Of a stretch of DNA of 64,000 nt, positions 18,901 to 27,756 are shown piece after piece. The notes under the pieces were generated by a model, which worked only from the letters and a program-made list of their open reading frames with translations, searched no databases and was not told the DNA's origin. Origin of the DNA: Saprospiraceae bacterium UBA1994 (lineage in GTDB: Bacteria > Bacteroidota > Bacteroidia > Chitinophagales > Saprospiraceae); the NCBI GenBank assembly GCA_002335865.1, contig DDCY01000029.1, positions 1 to 64,000 on the forward strand, given 5' to 3'. The stretch's first letter is position 1. Every line of letters begins with the position of its first letter. The position numbers and the translations under genes are program-made.

Positions 18901-19004
18901 TCGTCTGTGCTAGCATCCGTAAGCGTACCAGTAATTGTGCCAGTTTGTGCCAATAATCCCATCGGTATTAAATACAGGAATATTAGCCATAGTCTTTGTT
19001 TCAT
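15984..19004 (-). CDS. susC-like: SusC-like TonB-dependent outer-membrane transporter
   Basis: A 1006-residue protein when started at the ATG at 19004, which directly precedes a clear signal peptide (MKQRLWLIFLYLIPMGLLAQ). An upstream in-frame start at 19076 would add 24 residues before that signal and is unlikely. A carboxypeptidase-regulatory-like domain (about 22-105) is followed by the SusC plug with LQGQSAGVQI, GGGYNIRIRGIST, PLILVDGVR and SIYGVQAANGVVLITTKKG. A long beta-barrel follows and ends in an aromatic-rich strand. It imports oligosaccharides with energy from TonB. The 5' leader has an inverted repeat at 19024-19043. It heads the susC-susD-SGBP-GH16 unit. Confidence 0.96.
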   Translation of the reverse strand: MKQRLWLIFLYLIPMGLLAQTGTITGTLTDASTDEGLAFANIFNLTTTIGTVTDLDGNYEILASVGDILEMSYVGYESAKATVTGIEKMNFALNSSSALLNEVVVIGYGSSTKKEITGAVSIVKAEEVAKLNPNRLEQALQGQSAGVQISSQSGSPGGGYNIRIRGISTNGDNNPLILVDGVRYADLSALDPYSIESINILKDASASIYGVQAANGVVLITTKKGTKSDKPVIDFHAYVGTQSSARRIPVLNATEYAILSNEAHANGGQTPPFNVISDLGEGTDWQDEVFQNAPIRNYFLNVRGGGDRARYAIGGSYFDQQGIVGGEKAGFKRYTGNVNLDVDLSEKLKFNSVVTYAKQNRKTLSENAIGSVLFNALNMPSTLTPFDEDGDYTLAEGLGAEVINPLQQIANTFNNVDVNRFSGTAGLSYNIAEGLTFTSSLPFNFSLVTNRGFSPIEFYGSGKVFNTVESSVSESTQTYSSWGWDNVLNYTYAYDNVHKIDVTAGTSMYEENFQGVYATGFGVPNNSFEFAAVSQANEIRPGGASSGAGTFRLMSQFGRIQYGYNYKYLISGIIRRDGTTRFGPNNRYGIFPSISVGWVMSEESFLQNNNIIDFAKLRLSYGQTGNDKIGDFRYVAGLNGESEYVFDGNTLVFGQAVGAISNPDINWERNTQFNLGLDVNLFDEALTVTADYFIKESNDLLLSIPVSGITGYTAPGGGLPIANAGSIKNTGIELAINYRYDFSEDISFNFGVNGSKLKNETTSLNDGVSFIQGGGFSIGQLPPTRWEVGQPIGYFYGLETDGVFQNASEIESHASQPDALPGDLKFVDRNNDGAIDSEDRTFIGSPIPEYIFGMSFSAEIHGFDFSAFADAQVGRDLVRNYARNLPLTNRTAYSVDRWHGEGTSTNVPRLTTGATDNNLFSDYFIEDGSYLRIKTLQLGYTIPRYGIQSIGFEKIRIYGSVSNPFTLTKYQGYDPNISSGNPLDSGIDNGYYPQARTFIAGIKITL

Positions 19005-19023
19005 ATGGTTTGTTGTGTTAGTG

Positions 19024-19043
19024 CGATTATCTATTAATAATCG
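19024..19043. promoter_or_regulatory. Inverted repeat in the susC leader
   Basis: CGATTAT, 6-base spacer, ATAATCG, 20-39 bases upstream of the susC start codon. It may be an operator half-site pair or an mRNA hairpin; nothing in the sequence decides which. Confidence 0.4.
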
Positions 19044-19180
19044 GGAAAAGATAAAAGAAATAGACAGAAAGAACATTTCAAAAAGTGTCTTTTGTCTTTT
19101 TGACGATCTAATAATTTCGATACTCTAATGAAAACTAAGTAGAAGTATGAGAATACCTGTGTATTCAAAAAAGTTAATAG

Positions 19181-19222
19181 TTGTAAGCCGAACGCCGCGC
19201 TCATGTGGCATTCAGCTTACAA
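19181..19222 (-). terminator. Hairpin after the T9SS glycan-binding protein gene
   Basis: TTGTAAGC and GCTTACAA form an 8-bp outer stem with further partial pairing inside. On the minus strand it is followed, after a short AT stretch, by a run of six T. It lies 10 bp past the stop of 19233-21611, so that gene is probably transcribed alone. Confidence 0.65.
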
Positions 19223-19232
19223 TAAAAATTAT

Positions 19233-21611
19233 TTATATTTTTATAAATCTCTGAGTACTTCTGAATGTATCAGTAGTAAGAGACAAAATGTATGTTCCTT
19301 GTGGGTAATTGGCTACATTGATTGCATTACCTGTTGTGTTGTTTCCAATTTGGATCGTATTTCTTAATTCACCTTGTAGAGAGATGATCTTTACAATACC
19401 ATTGTCAAATGATGTGAGTACATCTAAGTACATAAGATCTTGAGCAATAGTAGGGTAGAGGTTTATTAAATTGTTATTCGCTTCTAGATCGGTAGTATTT
19501 GTCATACAAGCTTCACAGCTCTCATAACAAACTACGCCTGTCGATGATACAGCTTCAGCTTCTGTAAGGTCTACTAATCTATTAGTGAACATTCCGTCCG
19601 GTGTTGTCACAGTACATGAACTACCTTCAATCAAAGATTCTTGGTTTTCACCATCCACCCCGTTTTTGAATTTGTATTCGTAGATGGTTTTGTCCAATTC
19701 TATAGTTACTGTCCATACACCATCCCCATCATCGTCAGTCATTGGGATATTACCCCAGTTAGAGAATTGCCCAAAAAGATTAACACCATCTGCACTTACC
19801 GTTGCAACTTCATTCATATCTACAGAGAAAGTAGTCATTGTAGGTTCTGCAGCAGGGGCACAGTTAGTATCAGTAGTACACTCAGCGAAGCAAGTGTTTA
19901 CTTCTGTAGTCCCAGCGTCTAGATATCTGTCATTGAAATTGTCTGGATTTGCACAGTCCTGCCCTGCTATGTTTTCCTTACATGAGAAATCAGGGCAATT
20001 GCCATTAGTGAAAGTATAAAACCCTTCCCATCCTACAAGTCTTTCTATAGTAACACTATAAACTCCGTCTCCATCTTCATCGCTCATTTCATAGTTTCCT
20101 CCTGGAGCCCCAAATTCAGCACCTCCAGCTAACCAAACTCCCGTATCAGACGGATCATCTACACCTACGTTCCATGTAATATTTGCTGAAGTGCCACACG
20201 CATAGCAGCTTGCATAGCATACTGCATCTAAGTTCGTATCGGCAGTGACTGAGACTATTCTATTCGTAAATCCGTCTGTAGTAATTGTACAACTGTTTGT
20301 TTTATTTAGATCTTCCGATCCTGTCCAATCATCGAATGAGAATTTGTATTCATGTGATCCAATTGGTAAACTTAATGTAGTCGTCCATACTCCATCTGCA
20401 TCATCGTCATTCATTGGATTGGCATTGCCTGACCACTCATTAAAAGCTCCACTTAGATACATTTGTGTAAATGTTTCAGTAGATTCATTCATATCTACAT
20501 TAAAAGTAACTTCATATTCAGGAATTTCACCACTAGTTACTACTCTTACATTGTCGAAGTAAGTGATTACGTCTACGTCAGCAGCATCTACCAGAAAATC
20601 AGCGAAGAATACTAGCTTGGAGTATGTATCTCCTATTGCTGGTGTGAAAGGATCTTCTAATGATGGTGCTGTGAAATCAATACATACGGTTTCCCATTCA
20701 TTTACAAGGGTATTTGATACTGATTGAATCCAATTTGGTGCACCACCCATTGCTTCTTCAAATTTAACAGAGATAGTACCTATATGATCCATATGAACAT
20801 CAAGGCAAATCATACCACTAGTCGCGTCTACTGGTGTCGTAGGATTAGGATTTGTAAAGGCTCCAGCCCATGGTTGTGCATTTGCTGGCTTATTAAGTTC
20901 GAATACAGTACTACTCATGTTGATACCTGACATATTAGGGTTCGGTACTGGTGCAACAATAGAATCAGCTAGTGTACTTCCAAAGTGAAATAAGCCTGCA
21001 GTTGTTTCCGCAGTTTCCGCATCTAAAATTATAGTTGTCGTTTCGCCACTGCCGCCACCATCTGGGAACACTATATTATCAATATATATTATTTGTTCTG
21101 CAGGTGCAGCTTCTCCTAATCCATGGAAAAGAACTAATCTAGAGAACATTTTTCCCGCAGTCATAGAATTATTAGCTTCTCCTGCCTGAGTTAAATCAAA
21201 ACATAACGTTGTCCATTCGTTCAGTACATCGTTTTGCACTGTTAGTTGCCATTCGTCCTCTGCTGTTCCATTTTCTAACTTTACAGTAAGACTATTTGTT
21301 TCTGAGAAATGTACGTCAATACAAATTTCTCCACCATTGGTCGCATCTATTCCTTCTAAAGGATCAGGATTAGAAAACCCACCTGCCCATTCTGGACCGT
21401 TGGCTAATTCTGTGAACGGATATACAGTTGCACTTGTATTGATACCACTAGGATTAGGGTTAGCTACAGGATCTAATACTATTCCTTCTTGGGCTCCTCC
21501 AAAGAATTGAAAAGGAATAGTAGTCTCAGGAGACTCGTAATCAAATACATTCTGAGCGTTTATCGATACCATTCCTAAGAATAGCATAATAGGGAGTAAA
21601 TATTTTTTCAT
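19233..21611 (-). CDS. Secreted multidomain glycan-binding protein with T9SS signal
   Basis: A 792-residue protein with a type I signal peptide (1-19, ending INAQ). Two homologous CBM-like sandwiches (about 20-185 and 190-358) carry a (P/Q)WAG motif and share the fold pattern of the SGBP domains. Three further modules follow (about 365-465, 470-585, 590-700). The first and third look like the AMPK/CBM48-type glycogen-binding fold (LSGAFNEWSGN, LFGQFSNWGN), with a DD(A/D)GDGVW motif. Each module ends in a Cys-rich tag such as CYASCYAC. The last 75 residues (NLYPTIAQDLMYLDV to RFIKI) are a T9SS type A sorting domain. No catalytic motif was found. It is probably surface-displayed or released to bind glucan. 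It is divergent from the regulator gene. Confidence 0.8.
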   Translation of the reverse strand: MKKYLLPIMLFLGMVSINAQNVFDYESPETTIPFQFFGGAQEGIVLDPVANPNPSGINTSATVYPFTELANGPEWAGGFSNPDPLEGIDATNGGEICIDVHFSETNSLTVKLENGTAEDEWQLTVQNDVLNEWTTLCFDLTQAGEANNSMTAGKMFSRLVLFHGLGEAAPAEQIIYIDNIVFPDGGGSGETTTIILDAETAETTAGLFHFGSTLADSIVAPVPNPNMSGINMSSTVFELNKPANAQPWAGAFTNPNPTTPVDATSGMICLDVHMDHIGTISVKFEEAMGGAPNWIQSVSNTLVNEWETVCIDFTAPSLEDPFTPAIGDTYSKLVFFADFLVDAADVDVITYFDNVRVVTSGEIPEYEVTFNVDMNESTETFTQMYLSGAFNEWSGNANPMNDDDADGVWTTTLSLPIGSHEYKFSFDDWTGSEDLNKTNSCTITTDGFTNRIVSVTADTNLDAVCYASCYACGTSANITWNVGVDDPSDTGVWLAGGAEFGAPGGNYEMSDEDGDGVYSVTIERLVGWEGFYTFTNGNCPDFSCKENIAGQDCANPDNFNDRYLDAGTTEVNTCFAECTTDTNCAPAAEPTMTTFSVDMNEVATVSADGVNLFGQFSNWGNIPMTDDDGDGVWTVTIELDKTIYEYKFKNGVDGENQESLIEGSSCTVTTPDGMFTNRLVDLTEAEAVSSTGVVCYESCEACMTNTTDLEANNNLINLYPTIAQDLMYLDVLTSFDNGIVKIISLQGELRNTIQIGNNTTGNAINVANYPQGTYILSLTTDTFRSTQRFIKI

Positions 21612-21774
21612 TCTTTTAGGTTTATTTGATTATCCGATTAGTAAGTATGAGATACAATGATCGACATAGATCTCTAAATATTTTGACAATAATACGCCAT
21701 AGATAACTGAAAAACAGTGAAAATAACTACATCTTTACTACATCATCGTCTAATTAATTTATATTTACAGATGT

Positions 21775-24645
21775 ATGGAATATAGTGATAATTTTAACGT
21801 AACTAATTGCAAGTCATTATTTTGTGTGCCTTTAATTCGCTTGATTGTTTGTGTTTTATTACTACATCATAGTTCATTTTTACTTTCTCAAGTTAAAGTT
21901 TTAGGTATTCCAAATATAGAATCGTTTACAAAAAAGGATTATAAGGCAGGTACGTCTAATTGGTCTATTGTCTCCATGAATAATGGAAATATACTTGTGG
22001 CTAACAATTCTGGATTTTTGGATTACAATGGAGTAAAATGGAATCTAAAGACCTTGCCTAACAGATCTATAGCAAGATCGATATGTTTAGCAGAATCGGG
22101 TAGAATATATGTCGGAGGACAGGATGAGATAGGTTATTATATGGCAGATTCTATTGGGAATCTCAGATTTCAGTCGATTAGACAGCAAATCCCAAGCATA
22201 CATTTACCATTGGAGGATGTATGGGAATGTAGGGCAATTGGGAATAAGGTATGTTTTAGATCGACAAACAAAGTTTTTATATACGAAGAGTCAATAGGTT
22301 TTGAAGTAATTGATCCAAAAGGAACGATTATATCGATTGATGATATCAATGGTTCATTCTATTATACAGATCTTACCGAAGGTATAGTTTCGGTTGATAG
22401 TCAGATTCCACTTCAATTGGAGGGAGAGACTTTAATCGGCACTCAAATTGTCTCAATATTAGCTTTCGGTGAGCAAGAGATGCTTATACTTACTGAGCAA
22501 GATGGTGCCTATTTGGTATTAGATAATATTGTCCGAAGAATTAAAGAGACTACATTTGATATTATTAAGAGATTTAGAGTGAACTGTGCTGTAGCTATAT
22601 CAAACGGTCAGTTTGCAATTGGTACTCAGTTTGGTGGCATTGTCATTATTGATCAGTATCAAGAAGTCATTTCTATCTATGACAAGTCCAATAATCTCAT
22701 CAATAATGATGTCAGATCTCTAAGTACTGATGCATATGGTAACCTTTGGGCAGGCACTAATAATGGTATAAGTAAACTAGATCTAGCAGGTCGTATAAGA
22801 GTGTTCTCTCCTGACGGTGATGAACAAAGTTCTACGTACGATATTGCCTGCGCTAATGAAAATCTATATATAGGCACTAATACTGGATTGTATAGAACGG
22901 GTATATCTAAAGCAGGTAGGAGTTATATGCATGATGGATTCACGAAGGTGCCTGGATCAGACGGACAGATATGGGGCATCAATGTAATTGATGATAAAGT
23001 ACTTATAGGCCATAATGATGGGCCATATCTATTAGAGGATGGATCACTTCGAAGATTAGCAGATCGGCCAGGAGTTTGGAAGTTTATTTCTACAAAGGAT
23101 GAATACCTCTATGTGGGAACTTATACTGGTGTTGATATCTACAAATGGCATTTTGGTGTACCAATCTATTATAAATCCTTGGAAGGATTCACAGAGTCAT
23201 CTCGAATAATAATTTCTGTAAGAGAAAATGAAATTTGGGTTTCCCATCCATATCGTGGAGTATACAGACTTACTCATAATGATCAATTTGAAAATGTGAT
23301 TATTGAAAAATACGGAGAAGCAGGAGGTTTGCCCTCTGGCTTAGGTAATTATATTTTTGATATAAATGGAATACCTACTGTGACGGCTAGCACTGGTGTA
23401 TATAGTTTTGATAGAGTGAGCAATGTATTTAAAGAAAATACTAACTTTCATGAGATAGATTCTGACGAACACAATGTGAGACGTCTATTAAATGAAGGAT
23501 ATTATATTGCAGAACACGAAGTGGGAAAGCTAAATATAGTTCAAGAATCTAAAGATACTATTAGGGAAATATATCCAGAGCTTAATGATGTTTTTGTTGG
23601 AGGTTTCGAGAATTTATACGAATTAGATTCTAATACAATTTTGATCTGTACTGATAAGGGAGTCATACTATATAATAGTTCTAATATTGGGGGAAACATT
23701 GCGCCTAATGTAGAGATACACGAAGTGAAATTGGCTACTAGAGATAATCAAATTCTACATGCTGGTTATGGTGTGATATCGGAAGATAATGTGGTTCTGC
23801 AATCCAATGAAAATGCAATAAGGTTTTTGTTTAACAGTTTTAACCATAGTGAGAGATCAAAATTTAGATATCGCCTAATTGGGTTGGAAGAGGAATGGTC
23901 AGATTGGACGAATGAATTAAGTAAGGAGTATAATAACCTATCACATGGATCATATAGCTTTGATGTACAGACCGCAGATATGTACGGAACCACATCTGTA
24001 TCTAAGAGTTATTCATTCGAAATTAAAGCACCGTGGTATTTGTCTTCAGTTGCTAAGTTGCTTGTTATAATACTATTTGTTGGGGGATTATTACTGATCT
24101 ATATTGTTCCTCAAAAAAAATATAAAACTGAAACCAAAGTATTACAATTAGCAAATCAACAATCGGAAGAAGAAATCGAAATACTCAAATCTCAACAGCT
24201 TGAATCTGAAATCGTCCATAAAAATGCTCAACTCGCATCTTCAACATTACATCTAGTACAGAAAAATGAAACGATTAATAAAATCCGGACAGAAATAGAA
24301 AGCGTTAGAAAAACAGTTAAAGATCCGGAAGCGAAGAAAGAATTGAAGAAGGTGATTTCTGTATTGTCCGATGATGAACGATTGGAGGACGATTGGGAAA
24401 GCTTTAGTGTGCACTTTGATCAAGTGCATTCCGACTTCCTTAAGCGACTGAAAGAACAATATCCTGAGTTGACTCGAAAGGATCGCAAGATGGCCGCTTA
24501 CCTCAGAATGAATTTATCGACAAAAGAAATTGCACCGCTACTAGGTATCTCAGCTAGAGGTGTAGAGATCGGAAGGTATAGATTGAGAAAGAAAATGGAG
24601 TTGGATACTGGGATAAAGTTACGCAAGTATATGGTGGAGTTTTGA
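21775..24645 (+). CDS. Membrane-anchored propeller/Y_Y_Y sensor with LuxR-type HTH
   Basis: A 956-residue protein. An N-terminal hydrophobic segment (about 20-38) is followed by Reg_prop-type propeller repeats (NNDVRSLSTDAYGNLWAGT near residue 310) and a Y_Y_Y domain (about 680-755; FRYRLIGLEEEW, LSHGSYSFDVQTADMYG). A transmembrane helix (about 758-780), a coiled coil (about 790-870) and a C-terminal helix-turn-helix (about 899-956; LSTKEIAPLLGISARGVEIGRYRLRKK) complete it. There is no histidine kinase domain. This layout suits a one-protein regulator that senses glycan in the periplasm and binds DNA from the membrane. It is transcribed away from the glucan locus and shares a 163-bp promoter region with the T9SS protein gene. 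Control of this locus is inferred from position. Confidence 0.87.
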   Translation: MEYSDNFNVTNCKSLFCVPLIRLIVCVLLLHHSSFLLSQVKVLGIPNIESFTKKDYKAGTSNWSIVSMNNGNILVANNSGFLDYNGVKWNLKTLPNRSIARSICLAESGRIYVGGQDEIGYYMADSIGNLRFQSIRQQIPSIHLPLEDVWECRAIGNKVCFRSTNKVFIYEESIGFEVIDPKGTIISIDDINGSFYYTDLTEGIVSVDSQIPLQLEGETLIGTQIVSILAFGEQEMLILTEQDGAYLVLDNIVRRIKETTFDIIKRFRVNCAVAISNGQFAIGTQFGGIVIIDQYQEVISIYDKSNNLINNDVRSLSTDAYGNLWAGTNNGISKLDLAGRIRVFSPDGDEQSSTYDIACANENLYIGTNTGLYRTGISKAGRSYMHDGFTKVPGSDGQIWGINVIDDKVLIGHNDGPYLLEDGSLRRLADRPGVWKFISTKDEYLYVGTYTGVDIYKWHFGVPIYYKSLEGFTESSRIIISVRENEIWVSHPYRGVYRLTHNDQFENVIIEKYGEAGGLPSGLGNYIFDINGIPTVTASTGVYSFDRVSNVFKENTNFHEIDSDEHNVRRLLNEGYYIAEHEVGKLNIVQESKDTIREIYPELNDVFVGGFENLYELDSNTILICTDKGVILYNSSNIGGNIAPNVEIHEVKLATRDNQILHAGYGVISEDNVVLQSNENAIRFLFNSFNHSERSKFRYRLIGLEEEWSDWTNELSKEYNNLSHGSYSFDVQTADMYGTTSVSKSYSFEIKAPWYLSSVAKLLVIILFVGGLLLIYIVPQKKYKTETKVLQLANQQSEEEIEILKSQQLESEIVHKNAQLASSTLHLVQKNETINKIRTEIESVRKTVKDPEAKKELKKVISVLSDDERLEDDWESFSVHFDQVHSDFLKRLKEQYPELTRKDRKMAAYLRMNLSTKEIAPLLGISARGVEIGRYRLRKKMELDTGIKLRKYMVEF

Positions 24646-24964
24646 TGGAAGAGAATGATTGAATTAACATTTTATATTATGTTTTGAATAATACTTTGAA
24701 AATGGCGTGCTTACTATATCGGTAACTTAATTAATAAAATTTGACATATTTTTTGCTGTTGCTGCTTGTAGACGTTGCATTTTTGTCTAAGTTATGAAAA
24801 GCTTCATAATTCCAATCACACGTTCAGTAGTAATCCTAGTAATGTACATTTCTATTACATATTCTTATCAGATCTATATTGTATTGATCTAAGGCAGATG
24901 ATCAAAATCATATTTTTTATAAATGACTTCATTATATTTGAAACTAAATATAATAACTGTACTA
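24646..24964. other. Intergenic region before fumC
   Basis: About 320 AT-rich bases. A small palindrome, TATGAA-AAGC-TTCATA, lies at 24793-24808. A short open frame (24775-24978) has no recognisable product. I see no terminator for the regulator and no clear promoter. Confidence 0.4.
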
Positions 24965-26359
24965 ATGGTAAAATATAGAAAAGAGAAAGACAGCATAGGA
25001 TATATCAAAGTACCTTCAGATGCATATTATGGACCGCAAACGCAAAGATCTATTCAAAACTTTAAGATAGGTGGACAACGTATGCCTATCGAAGTGATTA
25101 AAGCGTTCGGAGTACTTAAAATGGCTGCGGCAAGGACTAATGCCGCATTAGGTGTATTATCAAAAAAGAAAGCAGTACTCATAGAAAGAGTATGTAAGGA
25201 GATAATAGAAGGAAAACTCGACGATCAATTCCCATTAGCAGTTTGGCAGACAGGTAGTGGTACTCAGTCTAATATGAATGTCAATGAGGTAGTAGCCAAT
25301 CGAGGACATGTACTTAAGAAGGGTAGTCTTGCTGACGAGAAGAAAGCGTTGCACCCAAATGATGATGTAAACAAATCTCAATCATCGAACGATACATTCC
25401 CAACAGCTATGCATATCGCGGCTTATCATACGGTGGTAGATGTAACTATCCCTGGACTGAAAAAACTAAGAAATACACTTCATGCTAAGTCCGAAGAGTA
25501 TATGAATGTGGTGAAGATCGGACGTACTCACTTCATGGATGCTACACCTCTTACACTTGGACAAGAATTGTCAGGATACGCGTCTCAATTAGAGCATGGC
25601 ATACGAGCAATAGAAAATACTATGGCCCACTTATCGGAGCTAGCGCTTGGAGGTACTGCCGTTGGCACTGGACTTAATACACCTAGAGGATATGCTAAGA
25701 AAGTAGCAAAAGAAATAGCTAATATAACAGGCCTACCTTTCGTAACTGGTACTAATAAGTTTGAAGGATTGGCAGCGCATGATGCTATCGTAGAGACTCA
25801 TGGAGCACTCAAGACTGTCGCTGTGTCTCTTATGAAAATAGGTAATGACATACGCATGTTGGCATCTGGTCCAAGGTGTGGCATCGGAGAGCTTAATATT
25901 CCAGCTAACGAACCTGGATCGTCTATCATGCCTGGTAAAGTGAATCCTACACAGTCGGAAGCACTGACGATGGCTATGGCTCAAGTAATGGGAAATGATG
26001 TAGCCATTAATATTGGTGGTATGAATGGACATTTTCAGCTCAATGTGTTCAAGCCAATGATGATCTATAATTTTCTTATGTCAGCAAGACTGATAGGTGA
26101 TGCTTGTATTAGTTTCAGTGATAATTGTGCACAAGGTTTAGAGCCTAACTACGAGAATATCACAGCGAATCTCAGTAATAGTCTCATGCTAGTTACTGCT
26201 TTGAATACAAAGATAGGTTACGATAATTCTGCAACTATAGCCAAGAAAGCACATAATGAAGGAACTACTCTCAAGCAAGCAGCAATGGACTTAGGTTTCC
26301 TTACTGAGAAAGAATACGACCAATGGGTTAAGCCAGAAAAGATGACTAAGGGATTGTAA
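24965..26359 (+). CDS. fumC: Class II fumarate hydratase
   Basis: A 464-residue enzyme interconverting fumarate and malate in the TCA cycle. The ATG at 24965 is chosen because [17 protein letters not shown] aligns with the usual FumC N-terminus; an upstream in-frame start at 24923 would add 14 atypical residues. Visible motifs are [30 protein letters not shown] and the fumarase/aspartase signature [11 protein letters not shown], beginning at Gly318 with the catalytic serine loop. The gene stands alone and ends at a clear hairpin terminator (26388-26423). Confidence 0.97.
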   Translation: MVKYRKEKDSIGYIKVPSDAYYGPQTQRSIQNFKIGGQRMPIEVIKAFGVLKMAAARTNAALGVLSKKKAVLIERVCKEIIEGKLDDQFPLAVWQTGSGTQSNMNVNEVVANRGHVLKKGSLADEKKALHPNDDVNKSQSSNDTFPTAMHIAAYHTVVDVTIPGLKKLRNTLHAKSEEYMNVVKIGRTHFMDATPLTLGQELSGYASQLEHGIRAIENTMAHLSELALGGTAVGTGLNTPRGYAKKVAKEIANITGLPFVTGTNKFEGLAAHDAIVETHGALKTVAVSLMKIGNDIRMLASGPRCGIGELNIPANEPGSSIMPGKVNPTQSEALTMAMAQVMGNDVAINIGGMNGHFQLNVFKPMMIYNFLMSARLIGDACISFSDNCAQGLEPNYENITANLSNSLMLVTALNTKIGYDNSATIAKKAHNEGTTLKQAAMDLGFLTEKEYDQWVKPEKMTKGL

Positions 26360-26387
26360 GATTGTATATTTTTTTAGACAAACGTTT

Positions 26388-26423
26388 AGCCTAGTTTCAT
26401 TCATTTGATGCTAGGCTTTTTTC
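26388..26423 (+). terminator. Intrinsic terminator of fumC
   Basis: AGCCTAG and CTAGGCT form a 7-bp stem around a 16-base loop, followed by six T. It lies 29 bases after the fumC stop. Confidence 0.85.
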
Positions 26424-26545
26424 GTTTCAGATTAATCTAAGATCCAAGTTTGAGTATTATTGTAGATACGTTTTCGGGTATCAGGATATTTTTTTAGTGG
26501 CCTGTTTCCTTACTTTTCTTTAGTCTTGAAAATCAAATATATTTC

Positions 26546-27088
26546 TTAGAATCCAGCATCTTGTATCATATAACTATTGTACATGGTGGTGTACTTCTTC
26601 CAGGGTGTGTCTTTATAATAGTCTCTAGCAAAGTAGGTGACAATAAGCTCCATACTTCTTGAGTCTTGATATCCAGGTATAGGTTGTATTACCTTCAAGC
26701 CTTCATCTAGAAATACTACAGTAGGAAAGCTAAGTCTACCCTTGAGAATGAGTTCAGCTAACTCGTGATGACCTTTACGACCAGATTTAACATAAGAGTA
26801 TTTTAATCCATTGAAAATAATATCATCCTTATATTCAGCATCGAACTTGACAGCATAATAATTATTGTTAATATATCTCGCGATATCAGCTTTTTGGAAT
26901 GTATTTTTATCCATACGCTTACACCAGCCACACCAATCGGTGTATACATCTATTAAAACTTTGCGAGCTTTTCTTTTCTGCATTACTTGCATTTCTTCCC
27001 ATGTAAGCCATTGTATCTCATCCTGAGCATGAGATACGCTTATACTGATCATTATGCTAAATACTATATGTATGACTCTTAACATCAA
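26546..27088 (-). CDS. Exported thioredoxin-fold protein (WCGWCK)
   Basis: A 180-residue protein with a signal peptide (about 1-21, ending SHAQ). The thioredoxin-like active site TDWCGWCKRMD has Cys53 and Cys56, and FPTVVFLDE near residue 120 supplies the cis-proline loop. It resembles the DUF255/thioredoxin_7 periplasmic group, which acts in disulfide reduction or cytochrome maturation. Its partner is unknown. The gene stands alone, convergent with fumC and divergent from the decayed gene at 27355. Confidence 0.85.
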   Translation of the reverse strand: MMLRVIHIVFSIMISISVSHAQDEIQWLTWEEMQVMQKRKARKVLIDVYTDWCGWCKRMDKNTFQKADIARYINNNYYAVKFDAEYKDDIIFNGLKYSYVKSGRKGHHELAELILKGRLSFPTVVFLDEGLKVIQPIPGYQDSRSMELIVTYFARDYYKDTPWKKYTTMYNSYMIQDAGF

Positions 27089-27354
27089 TTTTTTATGTGC
27101 TGTATTCGCAGATTTATCGACTGAACCTGTTGTTTATAAGGCTCATCCTTTCTGTGATACTAAAATATAATTACACAAGCGATTATACAAGCTATTTTCG
27201 GTGGGATTACATGGTTTAAGTTTACTTTAACTCAATTTAATGCCTATTGTTGTTGAATTGTTATAGAGCAATAGATGGTTAACTTGGCAAACGCTTGGGG
27301 TCACCTCAAAATTTCTGGTAATACCAATATTTGTTAATATCTTTTTTGAGGTGT
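27089..27354. other. Intergenic region left of the pseudogene
   Basis: AT-rich sequence of about 266 bases. No intact ORF, terminator or promoter was recognised. Part of it may once have belonged to the DUF4139-like gene, but no readable residues remain. Confidence 0.35.
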
Positions 27355-27689
27355 GACAAAGCTCAATATGGTAGGAAGTAGCGATACACTTTGGTTAGAC
27401 ATTGGGTATGATAAGATATAGATGCCATAAGGTAAGATTTTGAGAATCTTAAGAAAGAGACCTTCTTGAAGAGAAAAAAATAGAAGAGAAGAGATTCAAG
27501 GTCGTGATTACTAATAATAAAGATATACCACTGTAAATCACCGTGGTTGAGGCATTACCCGTATCTCAAGACGAAGATCTGGAAGTGACGATCAACGATT
27601 TATTGAATGGTGTAATGAGTCAAGGTAGAGGTAAAGTAGAATGGGATCTCAAGCTCATATCAGGTCAATCTATAGAGTTGATTATATAA
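27355..27689 (+). pseudogene. Decayed 3' end of a DUF4139-family gene
   Basis: No open frame spans this stretch, but translation across frames gives pieces in the order expected for the C-terminal half of DUF4139 proteins. SSDTLWLDIGYDK starts near 27375, then a frame change leads to DFENLKKETFLKRKK and KRFKVVITNNKDIPL. A TAA at about 27535 interrupts, then ITVVEALPVSQDEDLEV and GKVEWDLKLISGQSIELII run to a stop at 27687-27689. The conserved LPVSQ and the G-K-x-x-W-x-L-K-L-x-x-G pattern are characteristic. At least one frameshift and two or more internal stops make it non-functional. The 5' half is not recognisable. Confidence 0.7.
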
Positions 27690-27756
27690 CTGAATTCTCC
27701 ATCCATTCGTTTAGATAAAAATATTAATTTTGCGCATTAAAGAATAATTCAACAAT

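Noticed and set aside
19005..19076. Upstream start of SusC at 19076
   Set aside because: It would place 24 residues before a standard signal peptide; the ATG at 19004 gives the normal N-terminus.
24775..24978. 67-codon frame upstream of fumC
   Set aside because: It overlaps the fumC start, has low-complexity composition and no family match.
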